This document shows, one piece after another, positions 51,956-62,500 of a stretch of 64,000 bases of DNA. The notes beneath the pieces are model-generated. The model made no database searches, had not been told where the DNA came from, and saw only the letters and a program-made list of their open reading frames with translations. A program made the translations under genes and the position numbers. How positions within the stretch are numbered: position 1 is the stretch's first letter; the number at the start of each line of letters is the position of its first letter. Source of the DNA: Paenibacillus sp. Soil766 (GTDB taxonomy: Bacteria > Bacillota > Bacilli > Paenibacillales > NBRC-103111); NCBI RefSeq assembly GCF_001428105.1, contig NZ_LMSJ01000008.1, positions 1 to 64,000 on the forward strand, in the 5' to 3' direction.

Positions 51956-52906
51956 TTAAAATACACGGTAATTCGTCCATTTGTAGGAGAAGTAATATCC
52001 GCCGCTGATCAGGATGAACCCGACCACCGATTTGAATAAGCCCACAGTGGCAGCCAAACTGTATTGCCCGCCTTGGAAGTTGCGGAATACAAACGTATCG
52101 ATAATATCGCCCTGCTGAAGTACTAGCGGATTAATCAAGTTATATATTTGATCGAAGTTGGCGCTCAGCATGTTCCCTAGCGATAATGTGAACACAACAA
52201 CCATGATGGGAAGCATGGACGGAAGTGTAATATGAATGGTCTGCTTCCATCTGCCAGCGCCATCGATTTCGGCGGCCTCATACAGCTCAGGATTAATACC
52301 GGATAATGCGGCAAGGAATACGATGGCAGAGAAACCGAACTCTTTCCATAAATCGCTAACAATTACGGTAATACGGAACCAAGTCCCTTCTCCCAGAAAC
52401 ATAATGGGCTGCAAATGAAAGAATGTGAATAACCGGTTTATGATGCCATCCAGTGAAAGTACGTCGAGCAAAATACCGGCTAATATGACCCAGGACATAA
52501 AATGAGGCAGATATACCATGGTTTGAACCGATCGTTTCAACTTCATATTGCGGAATTCATTAAGCAGCAAAGCAAATGTGACCGGTACGGCTAATCCAAA
52601 AATGATTTTCAAAATGGAGATGATCAACGTGTTCCAAATCACTTGAACGGAACCTTTCATCGTGAAAATGAGTTGGAAATTATCCAAACCGACCCAGGGG
52701 GAGCCGGTAATGCCAAGCCAAGGCTTAAAATCCTGGAACGCCATAATAATCCCCGGCATCGGGGCGTATTTGAAAATAAGCGCGACTAACACTGCGGGCA
52801 GCAGCATGAGATGAAGCCTCCAGGTTTTACGGAACGAAGTAGGCTTACTCCTTTTTACTCTTGCCGATGCGGATGACGATGATGTTATAATGACGGTATC
52901 CTTCAT
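51956..52906 (-). CDS. Carbohydrate ABC transporter permease (LplB/YteP-like)
   Basis: About 316 residues with six membrane segments and the permease motif ELYEAAEIDGAGRWKQTIHITLP. The ATG at 52906 follows GAGGAGG by about ten bases. It is first in the minus-strand pair and supplies the membrane pore with the neighbouring permease. Its solute-binding partner is probably the lipoprotein at 56572. Confidence 0.88.
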   Translation of the reverse strand: MKDTVIITSSSSASARVKRSKPTSFRKTWRLHLMLLPAVLVALIFKYAPMPGIIMAFQDFKPWLGITGSPWVGLDNFQLIFTMKGSVQVIWNTLIISILKIIFGLAVPVTFALLLNEFRNMKLKRSVQTMVYLPHFMSWVILAGILLDVLSLDGIINRLFTFFHLQPIMFLGEGTWFRITVIVSDLWKEFGFSAIVFLAALSGINPELYEAAEIDGAGRWKQTIHITLPSMLPIMVVVFTLSLGNMLSANFDQIYNLINPLVLQQGDIIDTFVFRNFQGGQYSLAATVGLFKSVVGFILISGGYYFSYKWTNYRVF

Positions 52907-53054
52907 ACATTTTTTTCCTCCTCTACTTGCGACTGTCTGTATAATCATCTTAGGTTGGAAGCGTTTTTTTGTATAGAATACATATTAAAGGTGACTGTCA
53001 TTATTTTAAGCATAGGCTTACGAAGCCAGTTCTTCTGGCGAAAAACTCGTAGTG

Positions 53055-53096
53055 AATGCATATGAAGCAAGTTTTCTACAGAAACGCTTAGGAGGT
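53055..53096 (+). promoter_or_regulatory. KQVFYR leader element before the YesM kinase
   Basis: An ATG at 53056 opens a 12-codon frame, MHMKQVFYRNA, ending at TAG (53089-53091), which overlaps the AGGAGG ribosome site of the kinase. GAAGCAAGTTTTCTA at 53064-53078 is identical to 16106-16120 before leuA. A looser relative of the element (CTTACGAAGCCAGTT) lies just upstream near 53022. Confidence 0.55.
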
Positions 53097-53102
53097 TGTG
53101 CT

Positions 53103-54821
53103 GTGAAAGGGCATTGGCCAATATTTCTGAAAATCAACGGAGTTATCCTCATTCTATTGATTCCCATTGTCATTCTATTTGCTTATTTCAATAGGACCAG
53201 CTTTCAGGTCATTGATTCACAGATAACGGCGTACAATGAAAGCCAACTGCAGTTTCTAAAAAATCAGATTGAAGCTAATGCGGAACGCTTATCGCTTTCC
53301 TCCAGTGTTTTAGCGCGAGATTCCTCCATACTGAAGCTGCAAATGAGCATACTGACCAATGATTATTACGGCGCGATCGACTTCCAGACACAAGTAAAAG
53401 AAAAACTCTATCTTCAGAGTTTCTCCAGCAATTGGTCCAATGATCTTTCTGTATATTTACCAGAGACTCAAAGGAGAATTTCTACAAACCCCAATGATCG
53501 TTACGATCAGCGCGTCTTGGATATGGCTGACAACGGAAATTGGCATTTCCGCCAGGGGAACTCTCAGGAATCTCCTTACTACCAGCTGTTTATATGGGAT
53601 CCGTACTTTTCTAAAAGTAATTCGCAGACCGTAAATGCCGTGTATGAGGTGCGATTCGGTCTAGATAATATTCGGGAAATGCTGCAGCACTACAAACGGG
53701 ATAGTCCGGGACACTCCTTCTTACTGACAAGCACTGGCAAGGTGTTTTCGGTTAACGAATCGAATGATGCCGCATTAGAGAAATTGGGAGAGAATCTCCT
53801 CAAGGAAGGGTTAAGCGAAAGCGGGCATCGGAGAATACAGCTGGAGGAGCAGAAAGCCTATTTGAGTTATACACACCTATCAGGACTCGGTGCCTATTTG
53901 ATCGATTACGTCCCTTTAAACACATTTCATGCTCCTATTATTAAGAGCAGAAATTTGTTTTATATCAGTATGTTTGTGCTGGTCATTCTGGGATTTGCCG
54001 TTTCTTATCTCTTGTATCTTCATGTGCAAAAGCCGATTTCGTTTATTATGAAAGGACTAAAGCAAATGGAGATGGGGAACTATTCGTTCCGAATCAATAA
54101 ACGGTTTCATAACGAATTTGATTACATGATGCAGCGTTTTAATGATATGGGAACGGAAATCCAACATTTAATCACACATGTGTACGAGGAACAGAACCGC
54201 TCCCGCCTTGCCACCCTAAAGCAGCTGCAATCGCAGATCAATCCGCATTTTTTGTACAACTGTCTGTCTTTCATCGCCGGTTGCGCAAAAGCAGGATATA
54301 CAGAGACAATCAAACAAATGACGTACCACCTTGGGGATTACTATCGGTATACCACCCGGGTCGAGAATCAAATGCCTCTCTTGAAAGAGGAGGTTGATTT
54401 GGTCAATCACTATTTGAATATCTATTCGTTGAGACTGGAACGCATCGATTATCACATTGATATCCCTGCGGAAATGCTGGATGAACCCGTGATGAGGCTT
54501 ATTCTACAGCCCGTTGTGGAAAATGCGATTGTACATGGGATTGAACCCAAACTGGGGCGAGGAACCATTATGATCTCTGGACGTCGTGAGTCCGACTGGA
54601 ATGTTCTTGTTGTGGAAGATAGTGGTGAGGGAATGACGGATCTTGAGATTGGCGAATATGTACAGACGCTGGAACAACCCATGGATGAACATACAGGCTG
54701 CGGACTTTGGAACGTCAATCAACGATTAATCCAACGATTTGGTCAGGATGCCGGTATTGTTATTGAGTCTTCGACAAGATTGTCAGGTCTTTGCGTATCA
54801 CTGCGTTGGAAAAGAGTATGA
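53103..54821 (+). CDS. YesM family sensor histidine kinase
   Basis: About 572 residues from the GTG at 53103, which follows AGGAGG by seven bases. One membrane helix near the N-terminus, a long extracellular sensing region (about 40-280), a second helix near 285-305 (LFYISMFVLVILGFAVSYLL), HAMP, then the phospho-His region QSQINPHFLYNCLSFIAG and an ATPase domain with NAIVHGI and GEGMTD. It likely senses a sugar, directly or through the SBP. Partner is the adjacent AraC-type regulator. Confidence 0.9.
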   Translation: MKGHWPIFLKINGVILILLIPIVILFAYFNRTSFQVIDSQITAYNESQLQFLKNQIEANAERLSLSSSVLARDSSILKLQMSILTNDYYGAIDFQTQVKEKLYLQSFSSNWSNDLSVYLPETQRRISTNPNDRYDQRVLDMADNGNWHFRQGNSQESPYYQLFIWDPYFSKSNSQTVNAVYEVRFGLDNIREMLQHYKRDSPGHSFLLTSTGKVFSVNESNDAALEKLGENLLKEGLSESGHRRIQLEEQKAYLSYTHLSGLGAYLIDYVPLNTFHAPIIKSRNLFYISMFVLVILGFAVSYLLYLHVQKPISFIMKGLKQMEMGNYSFRINKRFHNEFDYMMQRFNDMGTEIQHLITHVYEEQNRSRLATLKQLQSQINPHFLYNCLSFIAGCAKAGYTETIKQMTYHLGDYYRYTTRVENQMPLLKEEVDLVNHYLNIYSLRLERIDYHIDIPAEMLDEPVMRLILQPVVENAIVHGIEPKLGRGTIMISGRRESDWNVLVVEDSGEGMTDLEIGEYVQTLEQPMDEHTGCGLWNVNQRLIQRFGQDAGIVIESSTRLSGLCVSLRWKRV

Positions 54822-54842
54822 GGTAGGAGAGGGTGGGGATCT

Positions 54843-56453
54843 ATGATTCAACTTTTGCTAGTGGATGATGAACCGATGCTAGTAAAGAGTATGGTAGATA
54901 ATGACTGGGCACGTGTCGGTGTCGGGTATGTTTTTCAGGCAGCATCCGGGTTGGATGCGGTTGAGATTCTTAAGAAAACGCCAATCGATATTGTCGTAAC
55001 GGATATCCGGATGCCGGGCATGAATGGGCTGCAATTATGCGAACATATCCAGGAACACTATCCCCGTACCAAATGTATTCTATTATCGGGTTACGGCGAA
55101 TTTGAGTACGCACGACTGGCTATTAAGTTCGGTACAGTGAATTATCTGCTCAAGCCGATCAAGGACGAAGATTTGATGAATGAGGTTTCCCGTGTCAAAA
55201 TGCTCATCCAGGAGGAATGGGAGCAAGTGGGTTCCTTGGAACAGGCCCGTCATACACTTCATGTTCATCTGCCACTATTAAGATCAAATTTATTAAATAA
55301 CCTCTTATCCGGAGGTTCCATGACAGCATCCGTCTTGGCTGAGCGGATGAAAGAGTACAAGCTTCCTTTTGTAGCGGGAATGGATTGCTCTTTAATTCTA
55401 GTACGAATGGAAGGTGCGTTTGGCAATCCAGAGGAGGGTGACTTGTTGTTATTCGAATACGCCGTCCATAATATCGCTTGCGAAATTCTAGAGACAGATT
55501 ACGATGTCTGGTACTGTAAAGATTCTTTCGGATATTTGTGTTACGTGCTGCAGAACAAAGTTAAGGATGGGTCTGTAGAAAAAGTTGATGATAAAGCTCT
55601 TGAGAAATCGGCCTATGAGCTCCAATTGAAAGTCGCCGGCTTCTTGAAGGGCCAAATATCCGTCTTGATAAGCGACTTGGGGGTCTTTCCAGAGCTCGCC
55701 GTGCATTACCGCAAATCGTTGAATGAATTCCGTAAGGTCCCCCGAAGCGACCGGGAAATCATGATCATATCCGGGGAGCCTCGCGTGCAATCGAGATCCC
55801 TGCAAACCTTATACAGCCCGCCAAGTATCGGGCAGCTTTTGGAAGCTGGGCGGTGGACAGATGCCCGTACTAAAGTAAGTGAAGTGTTTGAAGAAATGAA
55901 CTCCAAAAAAATGGATACCGAAGAACACATGATGGAAGTCATCTATACACTCATGAATGCTTTTCTGTATATCGCGCATTTGCAAGGTAAAACGTTGATG
56001 GAAGTATCGGGATGGGAGATAGATGTGACGGCAGATCCGCGAATGTTATACCAGTCGGACCGGGTCATGGAGTGGGCTATGGGGGTACTGGAAAGCATGG
56101 AATCCGGCAGTAACCGTGAATTCAAAGATAGTAAAAATCAGCTTATTACCAAGATCCATCGTTTTATCGAGACTCATATAGCCAAAGATGTTTCTCTGCA
56201 AACCATTGCTGATCATGTGAGTCTGCACCCGGTATATTTATCATCTCTCTATAAACAGGAGATGAAAGAAAACATCAGCGACTTTATCATGCGCTATCGG
56301 ATGGAAAAGGCGGGTGTCATGCTGGGTTCAACGGATATCAAAATCTATGAACTGGCAAGTCAAATGGGGTTTCAGAACCCACCGTATTTCAGCAAACTGT
56401 TTAAAAATTATTATGGGGTAACTCCACAAGAATATAGGGACCGGCATATATAG
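54843..56453 (+). CDS. YesN family AraC-type response regulator
   Basis: 536 residues. The receiver domain (1-125) has LLVDDEP, the phosphoacceptor in VVTDIRMPGMNG, LSGYG and LLKPI. There is a helical middle and a C-terminal AraC DNA-binding domain (VSLQTIADHVSLHPVYLSSLYKQ; ENISDFIMRYRMEKA). It probably activates the SBP and permease genes. It starts 21 bases after the kinase. Confidence 0.92.
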   Translation: MIQLLLVDDEPMLVKSMVDNDWARVGVGYVFQAASGLDAVEILKKTPIDIVVTDIRMPGMNGLQLCEHIQEHYPRTKCILLSGYGEFEYARLAIKFGTVNYLLKPIKDEDLMNEVSRVKMLIQEEWEQVGSLEQARHTLHVHLPLLRSNLLNNLLSGGSMTASVLAERMKEYKLPFVAGMDCSLILVRMEGAFGNPEEGDLLLFEYAVHNIACEILETDYDVWYCKDSFGYLCYVLQNKVKDGSVEKVDDKALEKSAYELQLKVAGFLKGQISVLISDLGVFPELAVHYRKSLNEFRKVPRSDREIMIISGEPRVQSRSLQTLYSPPSIGQLLEAGRWTDARTKVSEVFEEMNSKKMDTEEHMMEVIYTLMNAFLYIAHLQGKTLMEVSGWEIDVTADPRMLYQSDRVMEWAMGVLESMESGSNREFKDSKNQLITKIHRFIETHIAKDVSLQTIADHVSLHPVYLSSLYKQEMKENISDFIMRYRMEKAGVMLGSTDIKIYELASQMGFQNPPYFSKLFKNYYGVTPQEYRDRHI

Positions 56454-56506
56454 CTTGAATCTTAACAATTTCATATACCATCTTAAATCTTTAACTCTTA
56501 CCCAGC

Positions 56507-56520
56507 TGTAAGCGCTGTAT
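56507..56520 (+). promoter_or_regulatory. CcpA cre-like site
   Basis: TGTAAGCGCTGTAT, close to the cre consensus TGWAANCGNTNWCA with mismatches at the end, about 55 bases before the SBP gene. The adjacent GCTGTATT can pair with AATACAGC before the ribosome site. Confidence 0.45.
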
Positions 56521-56571
56521 TAAGATAAAAGTGCGACTAAATACAGCTATAAGGGAGGATCTTGATAGAAA

Positions 56572-58272
56572 ATGGGTAAAAAACGATATCTACTTGCACT
56601 AGCAGGGCTCATGTTATTCTCTACCGTTACAGCTTGTTCCACAAGTACAAATAGTGGAGAGAAGGGTACGGAAAATTCGCCTGTGACTGCTGACCAGAAA
56701 GGTGCAGCTGCTGCTGAAGCCATCCAAAAGGGGACTTACAAGTTTGAAACGCCTGTGACCATCACGACGGTCAAAGCCACGGACGCCACCATGAAGTTTA
56801 AGAATGGGGAGACCATGGAAAGTAACGTGCATACGAAATGGGCACACGACGAACTAGGTATCGATCTTAAAGTTTTGTGGCAAGTACCTGGCGAACAATT
56901 CAATACGAAACTCAGATTGATGCTGACAGCCAACGAATCGCTGCCTGATGTTCTGACAACCCAAGATATGACGTTGTTAGACGAATTGATCCAGTCCGGC
57001 AAATATAGAGATATCACAGCAGATTTCGAAAAATATGCATCTCCCAATATGAAATCAATCTACAACTCAACTCCGCTCAATTGGAGTCAGGTCACATACG
57101 GTGGGAAAAAGATGGCACTACCGAACTTTGCCAATGCGGGGAACGACAATCCTGTCATGTGGATCAGGCAGGACTGGTTGGATAAACTCGGAATGAAGGC
57201 TCCTAAGACATTTGAAGAGCTGGAAGCAGTCATGCAAGCTTTCTTGGACAAGAAACCTGGTGGTAATAACAATGTTATCCCATTCGGAGCAAGCTTTGGC
57301 TCAGGTGGATCTTCCCCCAACCCGTTCACTAGCTGGCTGGGAGAGACCTCATGGGTGTTCGGGGCTTTCGGCACTGTACCTTATCAATGGCTGGAGAAAG
57401 ACGGTAAATTGGTTCACGGATCAACGCTTCCGGCGATGAAAGACGGCTTGGCCAAGCTCCGGGACTGGTACAGCAAAGGCTATATTTCGAAAGAAGCTGG
57501 CCTGCATGACGAGAATAAATTAGCAGAAATGATCGCTCAAGGCCGTGTAGGTATTGTGGTGTCTCCTTACTGGATGGGGGGGTGGCCAACTACGGATCTA
57601 ATGAAGAATGTGCCGGGTGCTTCGATGAAGCCTTATCCACTGCCAACTCTTAACGGCAAGATTATGGCTCGAGACACGAATTACTTGCGTGGAGGCATGT
57701 TGGTGAAGAAGGATTTTGGGCACGTTGACGCTCTGTTCCTGTACTTAAATCGGATTTTTACCTTCGTAAATGCGGAAGAGGGAAGCGAGTTCGTGAACGG
57801 CTGGTACAAAGATTATGATTATACGATCAAAGCGGACGGAAGTGTTTCCACTAACGAGAAGGATATACCCGGTGGCAAAATCAGTTCGGCAAAGTATCTG
57901 TTGATCGAACCCAAAAATCCATTTTCAGGACTGAAAACCAGCGCTAATCTAAGCAGAGGGCAAGCGCCGAAAACGCCGGCAGAGAAAAGAGCAGCGACTG
58001 GCATACCTGAAAATCTGAAAGCAGCTGAAATTGTCGATGATGGTTGGAAGTCTGGCATCTATATTCCGCAAGCTTACACCGGAGCGAATACAGCAACAAT
58101 GCAATCCAAAGGCGGCCTCTTGGTTAAATTGGAAGGCGATACATTCATAAGCATGGTTTACGGCAAAAAGTCCGTTGATGATTTTGACAACTTCGTGAAA
58201 GAGTGGAAGGGTCTTGGCGGCGAAGAAATCACCAAAGAAGTGAATGATTGGTACCAAAAAACGAAGAAATAA
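56572..58272 (+). CDS. Carbohydrate ABC transporter solute-binding lipoprotein (LplA-like)
   Basis: 566 residues. A signal peptide (MGKKRYLLALAGLMLFS) ends in the lipobox VTAC. The mature part is an extracellular solute-binding protein: QDWLDKLGMKAPKTFEELEAVMQAF, YQWLEKDGKLVHG. It is large, as in oligosaccharide-binding members linked to YesM/YesN. AAGGGAGG precedes the ATG. It probably feeds the divergent permease pair. Confidence 0.92.
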   Translation: MGKKRYLLALAGLMLFSTVTACSTSTNSGEKGTENSPVTADQKGAAAAEAIQKGTYKFETPVTITTVKATDATMKFKNGETMESNVHTKWAHDELGIDLKVLWQVPGEQFNTKLRLMLTANESLPDVLTTQDMTLLDELIQSGKYRDITADFEKYASPNMKSIYNSTPLNWSQVTYGGKKMALPNFANAGNDNPVMWIRQDWLDKLGMKAPKTFEELEAVMQAFLDKKPGGNNNVIPFGASFGSGGSSPNPFTSWLGETSWVFGAFGTVPYQWLEKDGKLVHGSTLPAMKDGLAKLRDWYSKGYISKEAGLHDENKLAEMIAQGRVGIVVSPYWMGGWPTTDLMKNVPGASMKPYPLPTLNGKIMARDTNYLRGGMLVKKDFGHVDALFLYLNRIFTFVNAEEGSEFVNGWYKDYDYTIKADGSVSTNEKDIPGGKISSAKYLLIEPKNPFSGLKTSANLSRGQAPKTPAEKRAATGIPENLKAAEIVDDGWKSGIYIPQAYTGANTATMQSKGGLLVKLEGDTFISMVYGKKSVDDFDNFVKEWKGLGGEEITKEVNDWYQKTKK

Positions 58273-58318
58273 GCTGATAACGGCCCGCTGGAATCAGCGG
58301 GCTGAAGTTAGGGTGATC

Positions 58319-59410
58319 ATGATGAAGTTTAAAAAGATAGTTGTCGCATTGTTAATCGTTATTCCGATAGCAGTTAGCGTGATGTATTATGCTTCAGCGG
58401 GAGCAAATTCGAGCCGAGCTCCTGTTGCGAAGGTGAACGGCAGTGTGATCACGTCACAGGAATTCGAGAGTGAGCTAGAGGAGCAAAGAGCCACGGTAAT
58501 CGACTATTTCTACCGGTTAAATGGAGCAGAATATGGAAAAAACTTCTGGAAAACCGATGTTAACGGGGATAATCCGGAAGATACGGCCAAAATGTGGGCA
58601 TTAAAAGAAATCATCAGATTCAAGATCGAACTGGAGCTTGCCCAACAGCACGGCCTGATACAAGGGACTTCCTATGACGATTTACTCCAAGAAATGGATA
58701 AGGAGAATAAGCGAAGAATTGCAGCCGTTAATGCACGCGAGACTATTTACGGTCCCGTCCAATTAGATGAAAGCACGTTTATGAACTATTATCTTAGCAA
58801 GCTGCGGACACAGCTCAAGGAAAAGCTGTCCGAGGTTGAGCTAAGAGTGACTGAAGCGGAATTAAAGCAGCATTATGAGCTTGTCAAGGATACGTTGTTT
58901 ACCAAAGAGGACAGAATCAGATTCCAAAAGATTGCAGTTTCCTATAAGGAAAATGTGCAGAGCAGCACGAACAATCCAAAGAAGCCATTGACCAAGAAGC
59001 TGATGGATTCCATAAAGATTTCACTGGATAAAGGGAAAGAAATGGATGAAACGGTTAGAGAACTGCAAGGCCAGAACGAAGCAATTGCGGTCCGTTATAC
59101 CGAAGAGGAATTCAATAGCGATACGGCTAGCACTTACTTTAAGTCCCAGGCAGTCCTCTATTCAGTACTTACTGACAGCTTGGAAGCCAATCAGGTCAGT
59201 TCAGTGTTGGATGAGACCATGCAGAGCGAATACGTTCTTGTAAAAGTAGTGGAGAGGGAAACCGGCGGGTATAAAAGCTTTGACGAGAATGAACGTAATG
59301 TTTGGAAAAATTATGTAGACACCACATATGGTGCCTATCTCGATAAGCTAATTCGGGAAGCAAAAGTAGAGATTAATGAAAGCAACTATAAAAGCATGCC
59401 AATCCATTAA
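58319..59410 (+). CDS. PrsA/SurA-like foldase
   Basis: About 363 residues from the ATG at 58319. A signal anchor (KIVVALLIVIPIAVSVMYYA) has no lipobox, then comes a SurA_N-type segment (VAKVNGSVITSQEFESELEEQR) and a charged helical body typical of peptidyl-prolyl isomerase-like chaperones. It probably helps fold exported proteins of this locus. The parvulin catalytic residues cannot be checked by eye. Confidence 0.72.
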   Translation: MMKFKKIVVALLIVIPIAVSVMYYASAGANSSRAPVAKVNGSVITSQEFESELEEQRATVIDYFYRLNGAEYGKNFWKTDVNGDNPEDTAKMWALKEIIRFKIELELAQQHGLIQGTSYDDLLQEMDKENKRRIAAVNARETIYGPVQLDESTFMNYYLSKLRTQLKEKLSEVELRVTEAELKQHYELVKDTLFTKEDRIRFQKIAVSYKENVQSSTNNPKKPLTKKLMDSIKISLDKGKEMDETVRELQGQNEAIAVRYTEEEFNSDTASTYFKSQAVLYSVLTDSLEANQVSSVLDETMQSEYVLVKVVERETGGYKSFDENERNVWKNYVDTTYGAYLDKLIREAKVEINESNYKSMPIH

Positions 59411-59462
59411 AGCCACCTAGTTCAAATTTGTTGGATAGGTATCGAACTTTTCACTACGTTCT

Positions 59463-59504
59463 TGGAAGCGGTTACTTGTATTCACTGAAAGTCACCGCTT
59501 TTTG
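59463..59504 (+). terminator. Terminator before the beta-helix protein
   Basis: AAGCGGT (59466-59472) pairs with ACCGCTT (59494-59500), with an inner ACTT/AAGT stem, then TTT. TGGAAGCGGTTACT (59463-59476) also resembles a cre site but overlaps the stem. Confidence 0.7.
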
Positions 59505-59577
59505 AGATAACTTTTAACCTTACTAATTCTATGAGATTAATTGGTTAAAGGAAAACGATCATAAGGAGGCAAAAGTG

Positions 59578-62500
59578 ATGAAGAGAACGACATGGTCTAG
59601 GTTTTTAAGTATGTTTCTGGGAATAGCCATTGTGGCAGCATGCTTCATGCCTATGGCCGCACCAACAACTGTCCATGCAGCAGGACCGATCTATTATGTG
59701 GATTCGATAGACGGTGATGATGCGAATGCTGGAACGGCACCTGGATCAGCGTGGCGGACCCTGAGTAAAGTCAACAGTAATGTCTTTCAACCGGGCGACA
59801 AAATTTTGTTCAAGTCTGACGGAGTATGGACAGGTACGCTTTCTCCCCAAGGATCCGGAATAGAGGGAAATCCCATTACGATAGACATGTACGGTACTGG
59901 TCGTAAGCCGCTCATCGCTGGGGCAGGTGCTGCAGCCGCTGTATATTTTAACAATCAGGAGCAGTGGGAAGTCAAAAATCTTGAAATCACCAATGATGCC
60001 CAGACGAAGGCGGTACGCAGAGGCATTCATGTAGATGGCACAAGTGGAGGATATTCGAATCCGAGAGTGTTCAAGCATTTTCTGTTTGAAAATTTGGAGA
60101 TTCATCATGTTAAAGGAGACGTTTCTACCGACTATGCCCATAATGGAGGTATTATCGTGTGGGGAACGAACTGGGATTATCACGTATCAGATGTAGTGGT
60201 TAGGGACAGTAAGATTTATTCGGTGGATAGTGTGGGCATCTACATATACGGTGCTCAGAAGAAATTTTCATCCGGCTTCAAAGTGACTAATAACGTGATT
60301 CACGATGTTGGCGCAGACGGAGCTTTCATCCTTGATACGACCAATGGTTTGATCGAAAACAATGTCGTATATGACACTCATATAAGAGCCAGCGGATATC
60401 ATGTACCTTTATGGGTGTTTTCCAATAAAGATTCGGTGATTCAAAACAACGAGGTTTACAATACCGCACCTGGCGGCGATGCCATGGCCTATGATGCGGA
60501 TTACAAAAGCGATGGGACTATTATCCAATATAATTACAGTCATAATAATGCCGGCGGGGGCTTTTTGGTAGTAAATGACGGTACGGTTGCGAGCAACTCC
60601 AATACGAACACAACGATCCGATATAACATAAGCCAAAATGACAGTGGAGCCGTGTTCAATTTCAGTGGAACACCGGATACCACATATGTGTACAACAATA
60701 CGGTATATCTACCTAAATACTCCAATGCCAAAGTAGTGGATTATTTAAACTGGGGTGGTTTTGCCAAAAACACGTTCTTCTACAACAATATCATCCATAA
60801 TTTGGGTTCAGGTGGCTACAACTTCGGAAACAGTACGAATAATGTGTTTGAACACAATGTTTTCTATGGAAACCATCCGGCCAGCGAACCGGCTGATCCC
60901 TATAAAATTACGGCAGATCCTATGCTGGCGTCCCCTGGTTCAGGCGGTATAGGCAAAGATACGGTTATTGGATACCAGCTTCTTTCGACGTCTCCGGCAA
61001 TCGGAGCGGGTAAGCTGATTTCAAGCAACGGAGGCCGGGATTACTTCGGCAATCCAGTGTCTGCAGTCGACGCGCCGAATATTGGTGCATACCAAGGTCC
61101 AGGACTAGATCCCAACAACCTTCCTCCGCTTCCGCAGCCTCCAATTGAGGAGAATCTGTTGAAGAATCCGGGCTTTGAGTTGGGTGATTTCACCAATTGG
61201 CCAATCCATTACAACGGGGCGACCATCGAGAACAACAATGCCGCTTCCGGAAATTATGCAGCCAAACTTACAGGGGCTACTGCGGGGGTAGAGCAGACCG
61301 TCAGCGGATTGCATCCGAATACGATTTACAAATTATTTGCAAACGGCAAAAGCGTAGGCGGGGGCGATGCGGTATTCGGAGTGAAAAATTACGGCAGCAG
61401 CGCGAAAGATGTTCATATAAGCTCAACCAACTATAGCAGGAAAGAGATTACGTTTACGACGGGCAGTTCCAATACGAGTGTTATTATTTACTTGTATAAA
61501 GGCGGTGGCATCGGGGATGTTTACTTCGACGACCTGGAATTGATCCAGTACAGCGCATCACCGGGCGGATCGACGGGACAGCCTCCGGTGTTTACGGAAG
61601 GTTCGGATGATGAGTTCAATGAGGCCGAGGCCAATTCGCAATGGCACTGGATCCGGGAGAACCCAGCAAAGTGGTCATTAAGTGCGAATCCAGGGTATAT
61701 GAGAATCGTCAGTGAAAACGGCGATATTGCGGGCGGAAGTGCCGATGCGAAGAACATTCTTCTCACCGGTGCACCTGCGGAGGAAGAGAATTGGGTCATT
61801 GAAACGAAGCTCGAAGGCAAGCCGAGCTCTCGGTGGTCGCAAGGTGGATTGGTCGTATATGTAAATGACGATACCTATATCCGGATGACCCGGTTGTATG
61901 GGACCGGAAATCAGTTCCAGTTTGACTTAAAGATCAATGGTGTCCGTTATCATATGGAGGTACCCGATACGATCGAGTCTATGGTTTCCTATCTGCGAAT
62001 TGTGAAGTATGGAAATTTCTATGCCGGGTATTATTCTGCAGACGGCGTCACTTACACCCAGGTTGGTACTACACAGACGGCGGACCTCATAGATCCGAAG
62101 ATCGGTCTGATCGTTTGTGCAGGAACGGGACTTACAGCGGATTATGACTATTTCCATATAATCAAAGATGGCATCACACCGCCACCGCCGCCTCCACCGC
62201 CAGCACCTGTCCCCGTATCCGGTGTCTCGCTGAATAAATCAGCATTGAGTCTGAGAGTCGGAGACGTTGCTGTACTCACTGCCACCGTCGCACCTACCAA
62301 TGCCGACAATAAAGAGGTTGCATGGCGTTCCAATAATCCTGCTGTTGCGACAGTGGATGGGAGTGGGAACATAATGGCCACAGGGGTAGGGACGGCTACG
62401 GTTACTGTGACAACAGCAGACGGAGCCAAAATAGCCGTGTGTTCCATTGAGGTTGTGTCTGTAACCAATTTGCTGAACAACCCTGGATTTGAGACGGGTG

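Noticed and set aside
59463-59476. CcpA cre site before the beta-helix gene
   Set aside because: The match lies in the stem of an intrinsic terminator, which explains the sequence better.
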